From: an uncultured Fibrobacter sp.
Lineage (GTDB): Bacteria > Fibrobacterota > Fibrobacteria > Fibrobacterales > Fibrobacteraceae
Direction: 5' to 3'
DNA: 58,779 nucleotides
Assembly: GCA_934699585.1 (NCBI GenBank)
Contig: CAKUWY010000021.1
Location: 1-58,779 of the forward strand
Shown here: positions 48,595-57,025 of the stretch, piece after piece
Layout: every line of letters starts with the position of its first letter
How positions within the stretch are numbered: the first letter of the stretch is position 1
Position numbers and translations under genes: made by a program
The notes under the pieces: generated by a model
Told to the model about the DNA's origin: nothing
What the model saw: the letters and a program-made list of their open reading frames with translations, nothing else
Databases searched by the model: none

Positions 48595-48640
48595 AACCCC
48601 TAGCCCCTAGATCCTATCCCCTAGACCCTAGACCCTAATC
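48595..48640. repeat. CCTAGAC-type heptamer run
   Basis: Repeats of CCCCTAG and CCTAGAC (CCCCTAGCCCCTAGATCCTA, then CCCCTAGACCCTAGACCCTA) end one base before the phosphoesterase start codon. The run leaves little room for a normal ribosome-binding site. Confidence 0.7.
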
Positions 48641-49471
48641 ATGACCAAACGCACATTATATATAGGTGACATCCACGGCTGTGCCGACGAACTGGAACGA
48701 ATCATCGACGCCTTCGGGTTCGTGCGAGGCAAGGATACGCTGTACCAGACCGGAGACATCATCAACAAGGGCCCAGACATGATGCGGGCTCTAAAGACCG
48801 TGCTGGATTTGGGAATTTTGACCGTCCGCGGAAACCACGAAGAACACCTGATCCGCATGATGGAAACACCCCAGACGGAGTGGACCGAAAAGCAGAAGAA
48901 CCGCTTTGCAAGGCTCTCCCTGGAGGAATGGACATTTATTCGGGACACGGTAAAGGACTGGCCCCTTTGGCGGGACACGCCCCACGCCCTGCTGGTCCAT
49001 GCCGGCCTGGAACCCGGAAAGACCCGCCTCGAAGACATGAGCCCGAAGGTGCTGCTCTCCATACGCATGTGGAATGAACAGCCCTGGTTCGAGCAGGTCA
49101 GCTGGCCAAAGACCGTAGTGTTCGGGCACTGGGCCAAGATGGGATTCGTGAACCGCCCAGGGTTCATCGGGCTGGATTCTGGCTGTGTCTATGGCAAAAA
49201 ACTGACCGCCTGGTGCCCCGAAGAAGACAAGTTCTACGAAGTTCCTGCCGCCCGGGAATACGCTCCCGTCAAGGACAAGGCGAAGGAATCCGAAGGGGCC
49301 CCCTGCAAGGTGCTGGGCGACAACACCCCGAACTATGTTCCGCCCAAGACCTTCGACGAAATTAAGGCGAAAATCGCCCAAGGGGAAATCGCGCCCGCCG
49401 ACGATTCCGAAGAGGAAAAGTCCATCCGCAAGGCAAGCCCTTCTATCAGCGCCGAATGGGCAGGCTACTGA
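48641..49471 (+). CDS. Metallophosphoesterase of the PP1/ApaH-like family
   Basis: The product has 276 residues. The metal motifs are in order: YIGDIHGCADEL, YQTGDIINKGPD, TVRGNHEEHLI, then ALLVHAGLEP and VVFGHWAKMGF, followed by GLDSGCVYGKKLTAW. These match symmetrical diadenosine tetraphosphatase (ApaH)-like and bacterial PP1-like phosphatases. The substrate could be Ap4A or phosphoprotein. The C-terminal 50 residues are charged and probably disordered. The ATG directly follows a heptamer repeat, with no clear ribosome-binding site. Confidence 0.88.
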   Translation: MTKRTLYIGDIHGCADELERIIDAFGFVRGKDTLYQTGDIINKGPDMMRALKTVLDLGILTVRGNHEEHLIRMMETPQTEWTEKQKNRFARLSLEEWTFIRDTVKDWPLWRDTPHALLVHAGLEPGKTRLEDMSPKVLLSIRMWNEQPWFEQVSWPKTVVFGHWAKMGFVNRPGFIGLDSGCVYGKKLTAWCPEEDKFYEVPAAREYAPVKDKAKESEGAPCKVLGDNTPNYVPPKTFDEIKAKIAQGEIAPADDSEEEKSIRKASPSISAEWAGY

Positions 49472-49503
49472 GCGTTATCCTAACTTTGCAAGCCTTTATC
49501 GTC

Positions 49504-49563
49504 ATGTTCGCGAAGGCGAACATCTACTAGAAGAAACAAATAGATCCTCGCCTGCGCGAGGAT
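49504..49563. repeat. Two REP-like palindromes before nadA
   Basis: ATGTTCGC/GCGAACAT (49504-49511, 49516-49523; loop GAAG) and ATCCTCGC/GCGAGGAT (49544-49551, 49556-49563; loop CTGC). Confidence 0.75.
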
Positions 49564-49624
49564 GACGTTTCTGGAGGGGTTTCTTTTTCTATTTTATATT
49601 GGGAACTATATCACGGATCTTCTC

Positions 49625-50641
49625 ATGACTGTCGACGACCTTTACAACCGCCTAAGCACCATCAAGCCCGGCGTGGTGCTCTGCACCTACACCCGCGAAA
49701 AATGCGAGCAGATGCTCCCGCTGATTAACGAAATCAACCAGCTCAAAAAGGAGCGTGACGCGGTAATTCTCGCCCACAGCTACTGCGCTCCCGAAATCGT
49801 GCTGGGCGTTGCCGACTTCAGCGGCGACAGTTTCAAGCTGAGCCAGGACGCCACCCAGGTGTCTGCAAAGACCATCGTGTTTTCTGCCGTGCAGTTCATG
49901 GGCGAAACCGCCAAGATCCTGAACCCCGAAAAAGACGTGCTGATTCCGGGGCCCCTTACGGGCTGTAGCCTGGCCGACTCCATCACCGGTGCCGAGATCC
50001 TGGAGCTCCGCAAGAAATACCCGGACCACACCTTCGTCTGCTACATCAACACCACCGCCGACGTGAAGGCGGCCTGCGACGTGTGCGTCACCAGCGGAAA
50101 CGTGATGAAAATCGTGTCCAGCCTGGAAAACGACAAGATCGTGTTCGTGCCCGACGGCCTCATGGGCAAGAACCTTACCGAAGAACTCAAGAAGCGGGGC
50201 GTCAACAAAAAAATCGTGCTCTACTCCGGCAGCTGCTACGTTCACGAGACCTACGACTCCGAACTGATTGCCTTTTTCCGAGAACAGAACCCGGGCCTGA
50301 AGGTGGTAAGCCACCCCGAATGCCACCCCGGCGTAGCCCTCTTGAGCGACTACGTGGGTTCAACCGGCCAGATGGTGGACTACATCAAGAACCAGCCCGA
50401 GGGCACCAAGTTCCTGCTGCTCACGGAATGCGGCCTAAACGCCCGCATGCAATACGAGTTCCCCGACAAGGAATTCGTGGGGAGCTGCAGCATGTGCAAA
50501 TACATGAAGAGCAATTCCCTGGAAAACATTTTGGAGACGCTTCGCTACCCCGAAAAGGCAAAACATGTGCAGTTGGACGAGTCCGTGCGTGTCGCCGCCA
50601 AGAAGTGCATCGACGCTATGTTCTACTACGCGAAAAAGTAG
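49625..50641 (+). CDS. nadA: Quinolinate synthase
   Basis: The product has 338 residues from the ATG at 49625. It makes quinolinate from iminoaspartate and dihydroxyacetone phosphate for NAD synthesis, using a 4Fe-4S cluster. Visible features are VILAHSYCAPEIVLGVADFSGDS, VFSAVQFMGETAKIL, GCSLADSI, FVCYINTTADVKAACDVCVTSGN, HPECHPGV and FVGSCSMCKYMK with conserved cysteines. No other NAD-synthesis gene is in the window. A 20-base palindrome of A and T runs (50649-50668) follows the stop and may act as a terminator. Confidence 0.95.
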   Translation: MTVDDLYNRLSTIKPGVVLCTYTREKCEQMLPLINEINQLKKERDAVILAHSYCAPEIVLGVADFSGDSFKLSQDATQVSAKTIVFSAVQFMGETAKILNPEKDVLIPGPLTGCSLADSITGAEILELRKKYPDHTFVCYINTTADVKAACDVCVTSGNVMKIVSSLENDKIVFVPDGLMGKNLTEELKKRGVNKKIVLYSGSCYVHETYDSELIAFFREQNPGLKVVSHPECHPGVALLSDYVGSTGQMVDYIKNQPEGTKFLLLTECGLNARMQYEFPDKEFVGSCSMCKYMKSNSLENILETLRYPEKAKHVQLDESVRVAAKKCIDAMFYYAKK

Positions 50642-50744
50642 AATCTTCGCAAAAAAACGTTTTTTTGCCATTCTGGAGTTTGAGAGGTACCACTTTAGCC
50701 GTCAATAATATATATTTTGTACTAACAAACGGAGGATAAACCAA

Positions 50745-52121
50745 ATGAAAAAGTTCACAGCGCTATTGGTCGTCGCTGCCGCCTCGATGTACTTCACCGG
50801 GTGTGGAGAGAACGGAACGAATGTCACTAACGGCTTTGCAGACCAGAAAGGTTCGTCTAGCTCTACCGAAAAAAAAGGGAATGCCGATGAAGAGGAGACT
50901 GGCGATTACGACGAAACCGTTGAGTTCTTCGATGAACTGCCCAAATGCACTGCCAAAAAAGACGGCAAGGTCTATTTCGTAGAAGAAGACGAAGTCGCCT
51001 ACACCTGCAAATACGACGAAGATGCCGAAGGGGGCGAATGGGTCAAAAAAGAAAAGAAACCCAGCAAGCCCGAAGCAGACGAGACCGTTGAATTCTTCGA
51101 CGACTTGCCCAATTGCACCGCCAAAAAAGACGGCAAGGTCTATTTCGTGGAAGATGACGAAGTCGCCTATACCTGCAAATACGATGAAGATGAAGAAGAA
51201 GGCGATTGGGTTTCTGTCAAGACCGAGGACAATGATAAGCCGTCCTCCAGCAACAGCAGCTCCCTGCCCGATAAACCGTCCTCCAGCAACAGCATTACCC
51301 CGGCCAGCGCAGCAAGTATCCCTGGCGCCGTTGTAACCTTAGCAGACTTGCCCACATGTACCAAAAGCATAGAAGGCGCGATAATCGAAGTAGAGTCCGA
51401 AGGCGACTACTATTACTGCGCCAACCTCGAATGGCACAGTTTGAACGCTGAAATCGAAGACCCTCCCACGTCTTCTGCAAGTTCTAGCACAAAAGACTAC
51501 GTTTGTGGCGACATGTGGTGCGGACCCGAAGGTCAGGAGCAGGTCATAACTGGACTGGATGCCGGTGCCAACCTGTCTGGTTGGTGGTGGGAATACAACG
51601 ACCAAGGTAACGGTGGCGGATCCTATTTTAGCTGGCCTACTTCCAAAGGAAACGAATTTAGTGATGAATCCTTCGAGCCCATCATTGAGGAATGCGACGG
51701 ATTATGTGGTATTGTCCATTTGGACAATGGCATACTCACATATAACTTTGCCGGTATTGGTTTTAACGTATCTGGAGAAGATTCTGATGAAATTGCTAAT
51801 GCCTCCTCTTGGGGAGGGATATGCGTTGTCTATTCTTCGGAGGCCCCAATCACTGTTGAAATGGGCCTTGAAAACGAAACTTATTACGGAAGCGACCTTC
51901 CGAAATATACGCTCCTTGCAGGAACCAACAAAGTTACAGACATTCCATGGAGCGCCTTTAAACAAGCTGGATGGCGGGATGAAAATGGAGATCCGTATCC
52001 TTCTATAACAGGTACAACTGCAGCAAAAGAACTTCACTCGCTGAAGTTCAAGTTCACCGGAGATGAAGGTACATATTCCTTCAACATTCAGTCCATCGGA
52101 ACTTATGATTCCTGCAAATAA
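50745..52121 (+). CDS. Fibrobacter-type surface lipoprotein with repeated cysteine modules
   Basis: The product has 458 residues. The signal peptide ends in a lipobox (YFTGC). Two nearly identical modules follow (about residues 60-100 and 105-155), each with ETVEFFDxLPxCTAKKDGKV and YFVE.DEVAYTCKYDED. A third, diverged copy is TLADLPTCTKSIEGAIIEVE then YYYCANLEWHSL. Ser/Asn-rich linkers separate them. The C-terminal 190 residues form a beta-rich domain (GLDAGANLSGWWWEYNDQGNGG onward) resembling a carbohydrate-binding sandwich. This architecture is typical of Fibrobacter surface proteins linked to fibre contact. GGAGGA precedes the start. Confidence 0.75.
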   Translation: MKKFTALLVVAAASMYFTGCGENGTNVTNGFADQKGSSSSTEKKGNADEEETGDYDETVEFFDELPKCTAKKDGKVYFVEEDEVAYTCKYDEDAEGGEWVKKEKKPSKPEADETVEFFDDLPNCTAKKDGKVYFVEDDEVAYTCKYDEDEEEGDWVSVKTEDNDKPSSSNSSSLPDKPSSSNSITPASAASIPGAVVTLADLPTCTKSIEGAIIEVESEGDYYYCANLEWHSLNAEIEDPPTSSASSSTKDYVCGDMWCGPEGQEQVITGLDAGANLSGWWWEYNDQGNGGGSYFSWPTSKGNEFSDESFEPIIEECDGLCGIVHLDNGILTYNFAGIGFNVSGEDSDEIANASSWGGICVVYSSEAPITVEMGLENETYYGSDLPKYTLLAGTNKVTDIPWSAFKQAGWRDENGDPYPSITGTTAAKELHSLKFKFTGDEGTYSFNIQSIGTYDSCK

Positions 52122-52139
52122 AACCCGCAGTAAAGCTTC

Positions 52140-52802
52140 TTGAAAGCAAAAATCGTCATATTACTTATCGCCGCAGTCATGACTGCGGCGGGGGCCTACG
52201 AAGAGAACTACTGGCCCCGTTCCTACTTTGTGCGGGCGGGCATGGGCGTTACCGCCACCATCGGCGACCTTAATGAACGTCCCGTAAGCGTCAAGGACAC
52301 CAACGGGAACAAGTTCAAGACCTACCCGCCCGACATGGCTCTCATGGGCGACCCGGAGCTCCTCCTGGGCGTAAACATCAGGGAATTCACCCTGGCGGTG
52401 GCGTTTCAATACTGGAAACAGCAAGAGGAACTGGTGAAAATTTCCGCCGAAGAAAGCACCCGTTTCTGGCGGCTGGGCTTTGAGTTCTACTACAACTTTT
52501 TCTGGCCGGACTATTTCCAGGTGGGCCTGGGAGCCGGTTTCTCGTACACCAGCGTCAAGACCGAAAACAGCGCCGTTCACGGCGAAGACCTGGGAGACAC
52601 GGAATTCATGGGTTCCGGTATCGGCCTCATGGCAAACGTGCAGTATTATTTCACCAACGAGATCGCCATCATTCCGGCCGTAAAGTTTTACCGGAACTGG
52701 TTCAAGAACGTCTATACCGACGACAGCGAGAACCAGGAACTGGATCCGTTCCTGTGGCAGACCTTCATTTCGGCCTCCATATCCCTGCAATTCCAGTTCT
52801 AG
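52140..52802 (+). CDS. Outer-membrane beta-barrel protein
   Basis: The product has 220 residues, starting at a TTG (52140) that gives a good signal peptide (KIVILLIAAVMTAAGAY). The rest alternates short hydrophobic strands with turns (RSYFVRAGMGVTATIGDL, FTLAVAFQYW, FWRLGFEFYYNFFW, YFQVGLGAGFSYTSV) and ends in an aromatic strand, SASISLQFQF, the usual outer-membrane targeting end. An eight-strand barrel is likely. No specific family is recognised. It lies 18 bases after the lipoprotein gene, so the two may be cotranscribed. Confidence 0.7.
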   Translation: MKAKIVILLIAAVMTAAGAYEENYWPRSYFVRAGMGVTATIGDLNERPVSVKDTNGNKFKTYPPDMALMGDPELLLGVNIREFTLAVAFQYWKQQEELVKISAEESTRFWRLGFEFYYNFFWPDYFQVGLGAGFSYTSVKTENSAVHGEDLGDTEFMGSGIGLMANVQYYFTNEIAIIPAVKFYRNWFKNVYTDDSENQELDPFLWQTFISASISLQFQF

Positions 52803-52840
52803 GCTAGAGCTCAGGGCCAGAATTATCTAAATTTGGGCCC

Positions 52841-54019
52841 ATGAAAACGCCTTTCAAGCAACTTCTGATTGCAGGACTGTGCTTGGCGGCTGTGGCACAC
52901 GCCATGGACGACAAGGGCTACGCCTCCATCTACGAGTCCATCGCAGCCTTCGAAAATCGCCCTGGTGGAGATGCCAGGATATTCAACCGTCCGGGCTATG
53001 TGAAGCCCATCATCACCAACCTCGCCCCCGTGCTGAACAGCAACTGGTACGTGAGCGCCACGGTTCCCCAGAGCATGACCTTCGAAGCGGGACTCCCCTT
53101 CGCCATTATCCCCATCGGGAGCGATGACCGCTCCTTCTCGGAAAACGGTGCAAGTGTTCCCACCATTTTTGGAACCCACGGCGACCCGGCGAATTACGAA
53201 CCCACGGTTTACGGAAACGAGACCCTCCACAACCTGGGCGTTTTTACTTACCCCTACCTGCAGCTGGCCGGAGGTTTCTACCATGCTAGACTGGTGCTTC
53301 GCGGCATGTGGCTCCCCGCCGTTAGCGAACTCCAGAAATTCAACCTCATCGGTATCGGCCTGCAGTACAGCTTTGGCCACCTTTTCCAGTACATGCTGCC
53401 CAAGCCCGCCCAGGGCTTGGACGTGAGCCTGGTGCTGGGTTACAGTTCCAGCGGCATCAGCTACCAGCCCGAAGATTACGAGGGCACTCTCGACCTGGAC
53501 ATTTCTGCATTTACCTTTGACCTGGTCATCGGATACAAGCCCATCGAAATTGTCGAAGTCTTGCTGACCCTGGGTTACCAAAGCGGGAGCATGGCCTCCA
53601 GCGGTCACCTGGTGAGCCACGCCGAAGGTTGGAACGGACAGACTATCGACCCGAACATTACCGTTGACGGAAACGACGGTTTCAAGTTCGGTCTGGCTGT
53701 AGCCTTCCAGTTCGGGTCGTCGTTCCATCCGGTGGTGGGCTACGATTACGCAGGCAAGTCCAGCTTCACCACCAACGTGCTCTACTTCAAGCAGCAGTTC
53801 GGCAAGGACAAGACTCCCGACGAAATCGCCAAGGAAAAGGGGTACGTGCGGGGCGGTAGCGTTTCCAACGACGAAGAAGATACTGAGGAAACTCCGAAGG
53901 CCAAGAAGAAAAAGGCTTTAAAGAAAAAGAAGGTTGTAGAAGAGGACCCCGAAGAAGAAGATGCCGCAGGTGACACCACCGCTGCGGACGACGAGTTTTC
54001 TGAATTTGACGAGGAGTAA
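52841..54019 (+). CDS. Outer-membrane protein with acidic C-terminal tail
   Basis: The product has 392 residues. A signal peptide (LLIAGLCLAAVAHAM) is followed by amphipathic strands typical of a beta-barrel (NWYVSATVPQSMTFEAGLPF, YPYLQLAGGFYHARLVLRGMW, DVSLVLGYSSSGISY, VEVLLTLGYQSGS, FKFGLAVAFQFGSSFHPVVGYDY). The last 70 residues are a Lys-rich then Glu/Asp-rich tail (KAKKKKALKKKK, then EEDPEEEDAAGD), probably disordered and exposed. The barrel resembles a family of uncharacterised Bacteroidetes outer-membrane proteins (DUF6588-like), but I am not sure. Confidence 0.7.
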   Translation: MKTPFKQLLIAGLCLAAVAHAMDDKGYASIYESIAAFENRPGGDARIFNRPGYVKPIITNLAPVLNSNWYVSATVPQSMTFEAGLPFAIIPIGSDDRSFSENGASVPTIFGTHGDPANYEPTVYGNETLHNLGVFTYPYLQLAGGFYHARLVLRGMWLPAVSELQKFNLIGIGLQYSFGHLFQYMLPKPAQGLDVSLVLGYSSSGISYQPEDYEGTLDLDISAFTFDLVIGYKPIEIVEVLLTLGYQSGSMASSGHLVSHAEGWNGQTIDPNITVDGNDGFKFGLAVAFQFGSSFHPVVGYDYAGKSSFTTNVLYFKQQFGKDKTPDEIAKEKGYVRGGSVSNDEEDTEETPKAKKKKALKKKKVVEEDPEEEDAAGDTTAADDEFSEFDEE

Positions 54020-54051
54020 ATACTGTACTGGATTCTTCGCACTTTGTGCTC

Positions 54052-54118
54052 AGAATGACAAAGGCACATCAATGTCATCCTGAGCCAGGGAGCATAGCGA
54101 CAGGGTGAAGGATCCAGG
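54052..54118. repeat. REP-like repeat pair before cstA
   Basis: GCTCAGAATGACAAAGG and ATGTCATCCTGAGCCAGG with a following AGCATAGCGA...GGATCC are degraded copies of a common 'ATCCTGAGC...GGAT' dispersed palindrome. Confidence 0.5.
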
Positions 54119-54164
54119 GCGGACTCTTGTAACGTTTTAACAGAATTCTAAAGGTAGGCAAAAG

Positions 54165-55727
54165 ATGATTACATTCCTTATCGGCATTGCCATCTTGATT
54201 GGCGGCTACTTTACATACGGGAAGTTCGTGGAGCGGGTATTCGGCCCCGACGACCGCAAGACTCCGGCTCTCGCAAACCCCGACGGCGTGGACCGTATGG
54301 TGCTTCCCCACTGGAAAAACATGCTCATCCAGTTGTTGAACATCGCAGGCATCGGCCCTGTCATCGGCGTGATTCTCGGCATCAAGTTCGGCGCCATCGT
54401 GTTCATTCTGCTCCCCATCGGAAACGTGCTTGGCGGAGCCGTCCACGACTACTTCAGCGGCATGATCAGCATGCGCAACAACGGCTACAACGTCCCGGCC
54501 CTCGCCCGCAAGTTCCTGGGCAAGGGACCATCCAAGGTGGTCATGGCCCTTATCTCCGTGGCCCTGATTCTTGTGGGGGCCGTGTTCACCAACACCCCGG
54601 CAGCCCTTATCAACACCCCCATCATTGCTGGTTCCGCCGTGTCTCCAAGCCTGTTCTGGATTGCGGTGGGCTGTATTTTCGCCTACTATTTCGCTAGCAC
54701 GTTCTTCCCCATCGACAAGATTATCGGGCGAATCTACCCCCTCTTCGGCGGCTTGCTCATTCTCGCTTCTCTCGGAATCATGGTCGGCATCGCGCCACAC
54801 CTGAATATCCTTGACGAAATCAACCTTGCGGACTTCGGGTCCAACTTCCACCAGCATCCGGCGGGACAGCCCATACTTCCCATGCTGTTCGTGACCATCG
54901 CCTGCGGCATCATCAGCGGTTTCCACAGCACCCAGAGCCCCATCGTGGCCCGTACCGAGATGACCGAAAAGCTTGGACGTCAAACTTTTTACGGCATGAT
55001 GATTATCGAAGGCCTCATCGGCATGATTTGGGCCGCAGGCGGCATGTTCATCTACCACCAAATGCCCGAACTTTTGACCGGAGCCTCCGGCGTGAAGATC
55101 CTCAGCACCTTGGTCTCTACCGTCATCCCCTTCGCCCCCATTTCTGTACTGGTGGTGGTGGGCGTGATTATACTTGCCATTACCAGTGGTGACACCAGCC
55201 TCCGAAGCCTCCGCCTCACCATCTCCGAACTTACGGGTATCGACCAGAAATCCGCCAAGAATCGTCTGCTTTTGACCGTTCCTATGTTTGCCATTTGTGC
55301 TATTATCATCTTCTGGAGCAACATGGACAAAGAAGGCTTCAACATCCTGTGGAACTACTTCAGCTGGAGCAACCAGCTCATGGCGGTGTGCAGCCTGTGC
55401 GTGGCGGTAGTTTACCTGCGGAGCAAAAAGAAGAACTTCTGGATTGCCCTCGTGCCCTGCATGTTCATGACCTTTATCACCTGCCATTACATCTTGTGGG
55501 TCAGCCCCGAAAACCTGAAGGGAGCGCCCCTGGGTTTTGGCCTCGACTACAAGACCGCCTTGGTGCTGGCCATTGAAAACGCAGTTATTCTTGGGGCTTT
55601 GCTGTGCACGAGGGGCAAGACCCTCACCCAGATGGAAGGTTTCGACCCCGACGTGTGGGATCCGGTCAAGGAAGAAAAATACCAGGCCTCTAACCCCATC
55701 AAGGGTCCGGAACACGTGAAGTTCTAG
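54165..55727 (+). CDS. Carbon starvation CstA family transporter
   Basis: The product has 520 residues and many membrane spans. It follows the CstA layout: ILIGGYFTYGKFVERVFGPDD near the N-terminus with the conserved ANPDGVDRM, HWKNMLIQLLNIAGIGPVIGVILG, LPIGNVLGGAVHDYFSGMISMRNNG, FHSTQSPIVARTEMTEKLGRQ and GDTSLRSLRLTISE. The family imports pyruvate or peptides when carbon is scarce; the substrate here is unknown. The start has an AAAGGTAGG site. Confidence 0.93.
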   Translation: MITFLIGIAILIGGYFTYGKFVERVFGPDDRKTPALANPDGVDRMVLPHWKNMLIQLLNIAGIGPVIGVILGIKFGAIVFILLPIGNVLGGAVHDYFSGMISMRNNGYNVPALARKFLGKGPSKVVMALISVALILVGAVFTNTPAALINTPIIAGSAVSPSLFWIAVGCIFAYYFASTFFPIDKIIGRIYPLFGGLLILASLGIMVGIAPHLNILDEINLADFGSNFHQHPAGQPILPMLFVTIACGIISGFHSTQSPIVARTEMTEKLGRQTFYGMMIIEGLIGMIWAAGGMFIYHQMPELLTGASGVKILSTLVSTVIPFAPISVLVVVGVIILAITSGDTSLRSLRLTISELTGIDQKSAKNRLLLTVPMFAICAIIIFWSNMDKEGFNILWNYFSWSNQLMAVCSLCVAVVYLRSKKKNFWIALVPCMFMTFITCHYILWVSPENLKGAPLGFGLDYKTALVLAIENAVILGALLCTRGKTLTQMEGFDPDVWDPVKEEKYQASNPIKGPEHVKF

Positions 55728-55760
55728 TTCCTATCGTCATTCCGGCCACGTTCTAGCGTC

Positions 55761-55846
55761 ATTCCGGCCCCCGAGCCGGAATCTAGATGGCGGGTCGAGC
55801 CCGCCATGACGTTCGATGGCACGTCATTCCGGGCTTGACCCGGAAT
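55761..55846. repeat. Cluster of three REP-like palindromes
   Basis: ATTCCGGC/GCCGGAAT (55761-55768, 55775-55782), ATGGCGGG/CCCGCCAT (55787-55794, 55800-55807) and ATTCCGGG/CCCGGAAT (55826-55833, 55839-55846) follow one another downstream of cstA. The 272-base gap to argF holds only these and an AT-rich promoter-like stretch. Confidence 0.8.
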
Positions 55847-55999
55847 CTAGCCTTGCGTAAAAAACGTAAATATTCGTTACATTACGCATTTTACCAGATT
55901 TTTTATATATATTTAGACTTTCGTTCAACAATTCGGCCGTTCGTCAAAGCGGATAGCCGTTTTCTTTTTTTTGATTGGGTTCTGCCCGAAGGATAAAAG

Positions 56000-56959
56000 A
56001 TGATCGATCGCAACAAGCATTTCCTTCGCCTCGCCGACTGGAGCGAGGAAAAGATTCTCGAAACCGTGGAGATTGCCTCCCGGCTCAAGAAAGAAGTCCA
56101 TGCGGGCAAGATGTCCGAACGCCTCCACGGCCAGAATATCGCCATGTTCTTCGAAAAGCCCTCGTTGCGTACCATCACCACCTTCCAGGTGGGCATGAAC
56201 CAACTGGGCGGCCACGCCGTGCTGCTAGCCCCGGATTCTATTGGTCTTGGCAAGCGCGAAAGCGTCAAGGACGTGGCCCGCTGCCTCAGCCGCTGGGTGA
56301 ACGCCATCGTGGTCCGTTGCTTCAAGCAGCAGCTGGTAGAAGAGCTGGCCGAATACGGTAGCGTTCCTGTGGTGAATGCCCTGACCGACGACTACCACCC
56401 CTGCCAGGCCATCGCCTTTGCCCAGATGATTTGCGAAAACCTGGGCGGTTTCAAGAACGCAGACGGCAAGCCCAAGACTGTCGCTTTCATCGGCGACGGC
56501 AACAACGTGGCCAATTCTTTCTTGGCCCTCGCCTCCAAGGTGGGCATGAACTTTACGCTGGCCTGCCCGAAGGGCTTTGAACAGCCCGCCAAAGTGGTAG
56601 AAGAAGCCGAGGCCGGCCTCAAGAAGCACGGCTGCCAGTACCGCGTATTCCACGACCCCAAGGAAGCCGTCAAGGATGCCGACATCCTCTACAGCGACGT
56701 GTGGGTATCCATGGGTCAAGAAGGCGAAAAGGCCGAGAAGCAGAGCCATTTCCTCCCCTTCCAGATTAACGACGAACTCTTGAAGCTCGCTCCCGCCCAC
56801 TGCAAGGTGAGCCACTGCCTCCCCGCCCACCGCGGCGAAGAAATCACGGACTCCGTCATGGACAACCTGGACGTGAACATGAGCTTCGAAGAGGCCGAGA
56901 ACAGACTTCACGCCCACAAAGCTGTTCTGTGGCAAGTCATGCCTCCGTTCAACGCCTAA
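56000..56959 (+). CDS. argF: Ornithine carbamoyltransferase
   Basis: The product has 319 residues. It transfers a carbamoyl group to ornithine in arginine synthesis. Segments in order are FFEKPSLRTITTFQVGM (carbamoyl-phosphate site, with SLRT in place of STRT), DSIGLGKRESVKDVARCLSRW, VVNALTDDYHPCQAIAFAQ with HPCQ, FIGDGNNVANS, and the ornithine-site SHCLPAHRGEEITDSV. The start follows the family N-terminus (MIDRNKHFLRLADWSEEKI). Other carbamoyltransferases, such as N-acetyl- or N-succinylornithine types, share the fold; FEKPSLRTxTxF is compatible with OTC but does not exclude these. Confidence 0.88.
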   Translation: MIDRNKHFLRLADWSEEKILETVEIASRLKKEVHAGKMSERLHGQNIAMFFEKPSLRTITTFQVGMNQLGGHAVLLAPDSIGLGKRESVKDVARCLSRWVNAIVVRCFKQQLVEELAEYGSVPVVNALTDDYHPCQAIAFAQMICENLGGFKNADGKPKTVAFIGDGNNVANSFLALASKVGMNFTLACPKGFEQPAKVVEEAEAGLKKHGCQYRVFHDPKEAVKDADILYSDVWVSMGQEGEKAEKQSHFLPFQINDELLKLAPAHCKVSHCLPAHRGEEITDSVMDNLDVNMSFEEAENRLHAHKAVLWQVMPPFNA

Positions 56960-56982
56960 TAGCGGGAAAAGGTAAAATTGTC

Positions 56983-57003
56983 ATGCCCGCCTTGTGCGGG
57001 CAT
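56983..57003. repeat. REP-like palindrome between argF and bioB
   Basis: ATGCCCGC (56983-56990) and GCGGGCAT (56996-57003) form an 8-bp stem with loop CTTGT, preceded by GTC. It may end the argF transcript. Confidence 0.75.
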
Positions 57004-57025
57004 CTCCTTTTTTAAGGAATCGAAA

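Noticed and set aside
48595..48640. Telomere-like CCCTAG/CCCTAGA run
   Set aside because: The run is short, internal to the sequence and flanked by genes, so it is treated as a simple tandem repeat.
54075..55715. 546-codon minus-strand frame opposite cstA
   Set aside because: It is His/Gly/Glu-rich with no membrane or domain pattern, while the plus strand is a complete CstA protein.
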